A stretch of 64,000 nucleotides of DNA from Lewinellaceae bacterium (GTDB taxonomy: Bacteria > Bacteroidota > Bacteroidia > Chitinophagales > Saprospiraceae), in contig JACJYI010000002.1 of the NCBI GenBank assembly GCA_020636225.1, forward strand, positions 372,001 through 436,000. Direction: 5' to 3'. The notes beneath the pieces were generated by a model. The model was not told where the DNA came from and did no database searches. It was given only the letters and a program-made list of their open reading frames with translations. Below are positions 62,750 to 64,000 of this stretch, one piece after another (position 1 is the stretch's first letter; each line of letters starts with the position of its first letter). The translations under genes and the position numbers were made by a program.

Positions 62750-62756
62750 CCACTGT

Positions 62757-63608
62757 ATGGGATGGTTTAAACGGTTGAAAGAGGGAATCACGACGGCTAC
62801 CAAGCACAAGAAGGAAGCTCCGGATGGAATCTGGTACAAGTGCGAGGTATGCAAGGAAGCCTCAACGATGAAGGAGATGAAGGAAAATGTCTTCATTTGC
62901 CCTCATTGTGATGCTCATACGCGGATCGGCTCACATGATTATTTTGACATCTTGTTTGATGGGAAGTACGATGTGCTTTGGGATAATCTCACGGCCGTCG
63001 ATACGCTGGAATTCGTGGATATGAAACCCTACACCCAGCGGTTGGAGGATGCAGTTCTCAAGACGGGTTTGAAAGAATCCATTTCTGTTGCAGAAGGAAA
63101 GGTGAACAAGCGCCCACTGGTGGTTGCGGCGATGGATTTTCACTTTATCGGGGGGTCCATGGGGGCCGTCGTTGGCGAAAAGATCGCACGTGCAGTGGAT
63201 CATTGTATCGACCATCAGATTCCATTGTTGATTATCTCAAAGTCGGGGGGCGCCCGGATGATGGAATCGGCTTTTTCACTGATGCAAATGGCCAAGACCT
63301 CAGCCAAGCTGTCCCAGCTGGCCGCTGCAAAGATCCCATTCCTGTCACTGATGACCGATCCGACCACCGGGGGCGTCACCGCCTCATTTGCCATGTTGGG
63401 GGATATCAACATGGCCGAACCGGGAGCGCTGATCGGTTTTGCCGGCCCACGAGTGATCCGGGAGACGATCAAACAGGATTTGCCAGAAGGTTTTCAGAAT
63501 TCAGAATTTCTTCTGGATCATGGATTTATGGACTTTATCGTCCATAGGAAGGAATTGAAGGAGCGGATTTCTGACCTGCTGCTCTTGTTTGGGAACGCAG
63601 CCGCCTGA
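62757..63608 (+). CDS. accD: Acetyl-CoA carboxylase carboxyltransferase beta subunit
   Basis: Beta half of the carboxyltransferase that makes malonyl-CoA. 283 residues. N-terminal zinc ribbon C29, C32, C48, C51 (CEVC...CPHC), then the crotonase-fold core with IGGSMGAVVGEKIARAVD, SGGARMMESAFSLMQMAKT, and TDPTTGGVTASFAMLGD. accA is not in the window. Confidence 0.97.
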   Translation: MGWFKRLKEGITTATKHKKEAPDGIWYKCEVCKEASTMKEMKENVFICPHCDAHTRIGSHDYFDILFDGKYDVLWDNLTAVDTLEFVDMKPYTQRLEDAVLKTGLKESISVAEGKVNKRPLVVAAMDFHFIGGSMGAVVGEKIARAVDHCIDHQIPLLIISKSGGARMMESAFSLMQMAKTSAKLSQLAAAKIPFLSLMTDPTTGGVTASFAMLGDINMAEPGALIGFAGPRVIRETIKQDLPEGFQNSEFLLDHGFMDFIVHRKELKERISDLLLLFGNAAA

Positions 63609-63646
63609 CCTGTTCGACCTGAGTCGGGTATGGTTTTCAGATAGTC

Positions 63647-63665
63647 CGATTCTTCGCTAGAATCG
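63647..63665. terminator. Possible bidirectional terminator between accD and bshC
   Basis: CGATTCT/AGAATCG, 7-bp perfect stem with a five-base loop, spanning the bshC stop. No T run. Confidence 0.35.
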
Positions 63666-64000
63666 ATAGCATACCATCGCGAAGTCCAGCGGTGTGAAGG
63701 CTTCCAGAAGATCGTCTATCCAGCCGTATCCGTAGCGCGCCATCCAGGATAAAAAGCTTTCATTTCGTTCCTGAAGTTGGCCTTCAGGCATCAGGCGGTC
63801 ATAGATACCCCGGATTTGATTGACCTCACGTTCATGGATCTGTTTCAGGCCTCGGGTCATCTTTCCTTCCAGTGCCTGGAGGAGTTTATCCATCTGCACC
63901 TCCGCTGATTCAGCGCTCCGTTCCAATGTAGGTTCGATAGCAGCACATTTGGCCTTTACCTGTTTCATCAATTCCCGAAGAGCCTCCCTTTCTGCGTCGA
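63657..64000 (-). CDS. bshC: Bacillithiol synthase BshC, C-terminal part
   Basis: BshC adds cysteine in the last step of bacillithiol synthesis. Only about the last 113 residues are inside the window; the frame is still open at the right edge. The helical KCAAIEPTLERSAESAEVQ region and the ending LMPEGQLQERNESFLSWMARYGYGWIDDLL match the BshC C-terminus (the P-x-G-x-LQER block is diagnostic). It indicates bacillithiol as the thiol buffer. Confidence 0.88.
   Translation of the reverse strand, partial: DAEREALRELMKQVKAKCAAIEPTLERSAESAEVQMDKLLQALEGKMTRGLKQIHEREVNQIRGIYDRLMPEGQLQERNESFLSWMARYGYGWIDDLLEAFTPLDFAMVCYRF

Larger units (their letters stand above)
62336..62756. other. Intergenic region upstream of ribD and accD
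   Basis: About 420 bp between divergent genes. The middle (62480-62570) is clearly AT-rich. Apart from the accD promoter and hairpin I see no gene, tRNA or repeat; a short minus-strand frame at 62332-62523 has no recognisable content. Confidence 0.6.

Overview
The window is chromosomal DNA of a Bacteroidota bacterium, most likely a free-living member near the Saprospiria or Chitinophagia (order not certain). The signs are type III glutamine synthetase, a DUF4296 lipoprotein, a LytS/LytTR pair, a TamB-like giant protein, an ABC-F protein, a futalosine-pathway enzyme (MqnB), a bacillithiol enzyme (BshC), and many promoters of the Bacteroidota form TTTG/TTG-N16-25-TAnnTTTG. Genes are tightly packed on both strands, with many ATGA/GTGA overlaps. 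I saw no rRNA, tRNA, CRISPR array, insertion sequence or prophage.

Layout. 0-9 kb: end of gdhA, a rhomboid protease, rlmH with a SWIM protein, sixA with a lipoprotein, a PhoB/PhoR-type pair and an ABC-F protein. 8.5-18.3 kb: RluA-type synthase, a RibF-glycosyltransferase fusion, Mrp-NifU-PyrF, an exonuclease-GIY-YIG fusion, a NamZ-like lipoprotein and a helix-hairpin-helix envelope protein. 18.4-24 kb: glnN, then a gene-free stretch with a repeat-and-hairpin array that looks like a separate non-coding transcript, then a LytS/LytTR/fructosamine kinase operon. 24-30.5 kb: queD-folE-fabD-algH, M23 peptidase, TPMT-like methyltransferase, folP, YheT-like hydrolase. 30.5-43.6 kb: tamB, a nuclease-family lipoprotein, aroC, mutS2, ndk, nrnA, an FKBP lipoprotein and prfB with its programmed frameshift. 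43.5-51.8 kb: a divergent cluster (GTP cyclohydrolase II, BchC-like dehydrogenase, cysteine-free PTPS homologue and glycosyltransferase on one side; two methyltransferases, a CDP-alcohol phosphotransferase and cutA on the other), followed by an LTA-synthase-like protein and a membrane protein. 51.8-64 kb: pfkA, GlcNAc-kinase-like gene, hbd, S4 protein, ppk2, DUF58, trxA, mqnB, outer-membrane protein, HerA-like ATPase, thioredoxin-like protein, ribD, accD and the end of bshC.

Most of this is core metabolism and envelope upkeep. Two parts stand out as possibly undescribed: the 43.9-51 kb cluster, which pairs a stand-alone GTP cyclohydrolase II with a PTPS homologue lacking the usual catalytic and zinc residues plus glycosyl-, methyl- and phosphoalcohol-transferases; and the 20.80-21.16 kb array, where an identical 20-nt core occurs three times, each time directly before a different hairpin, the last being a terminator.
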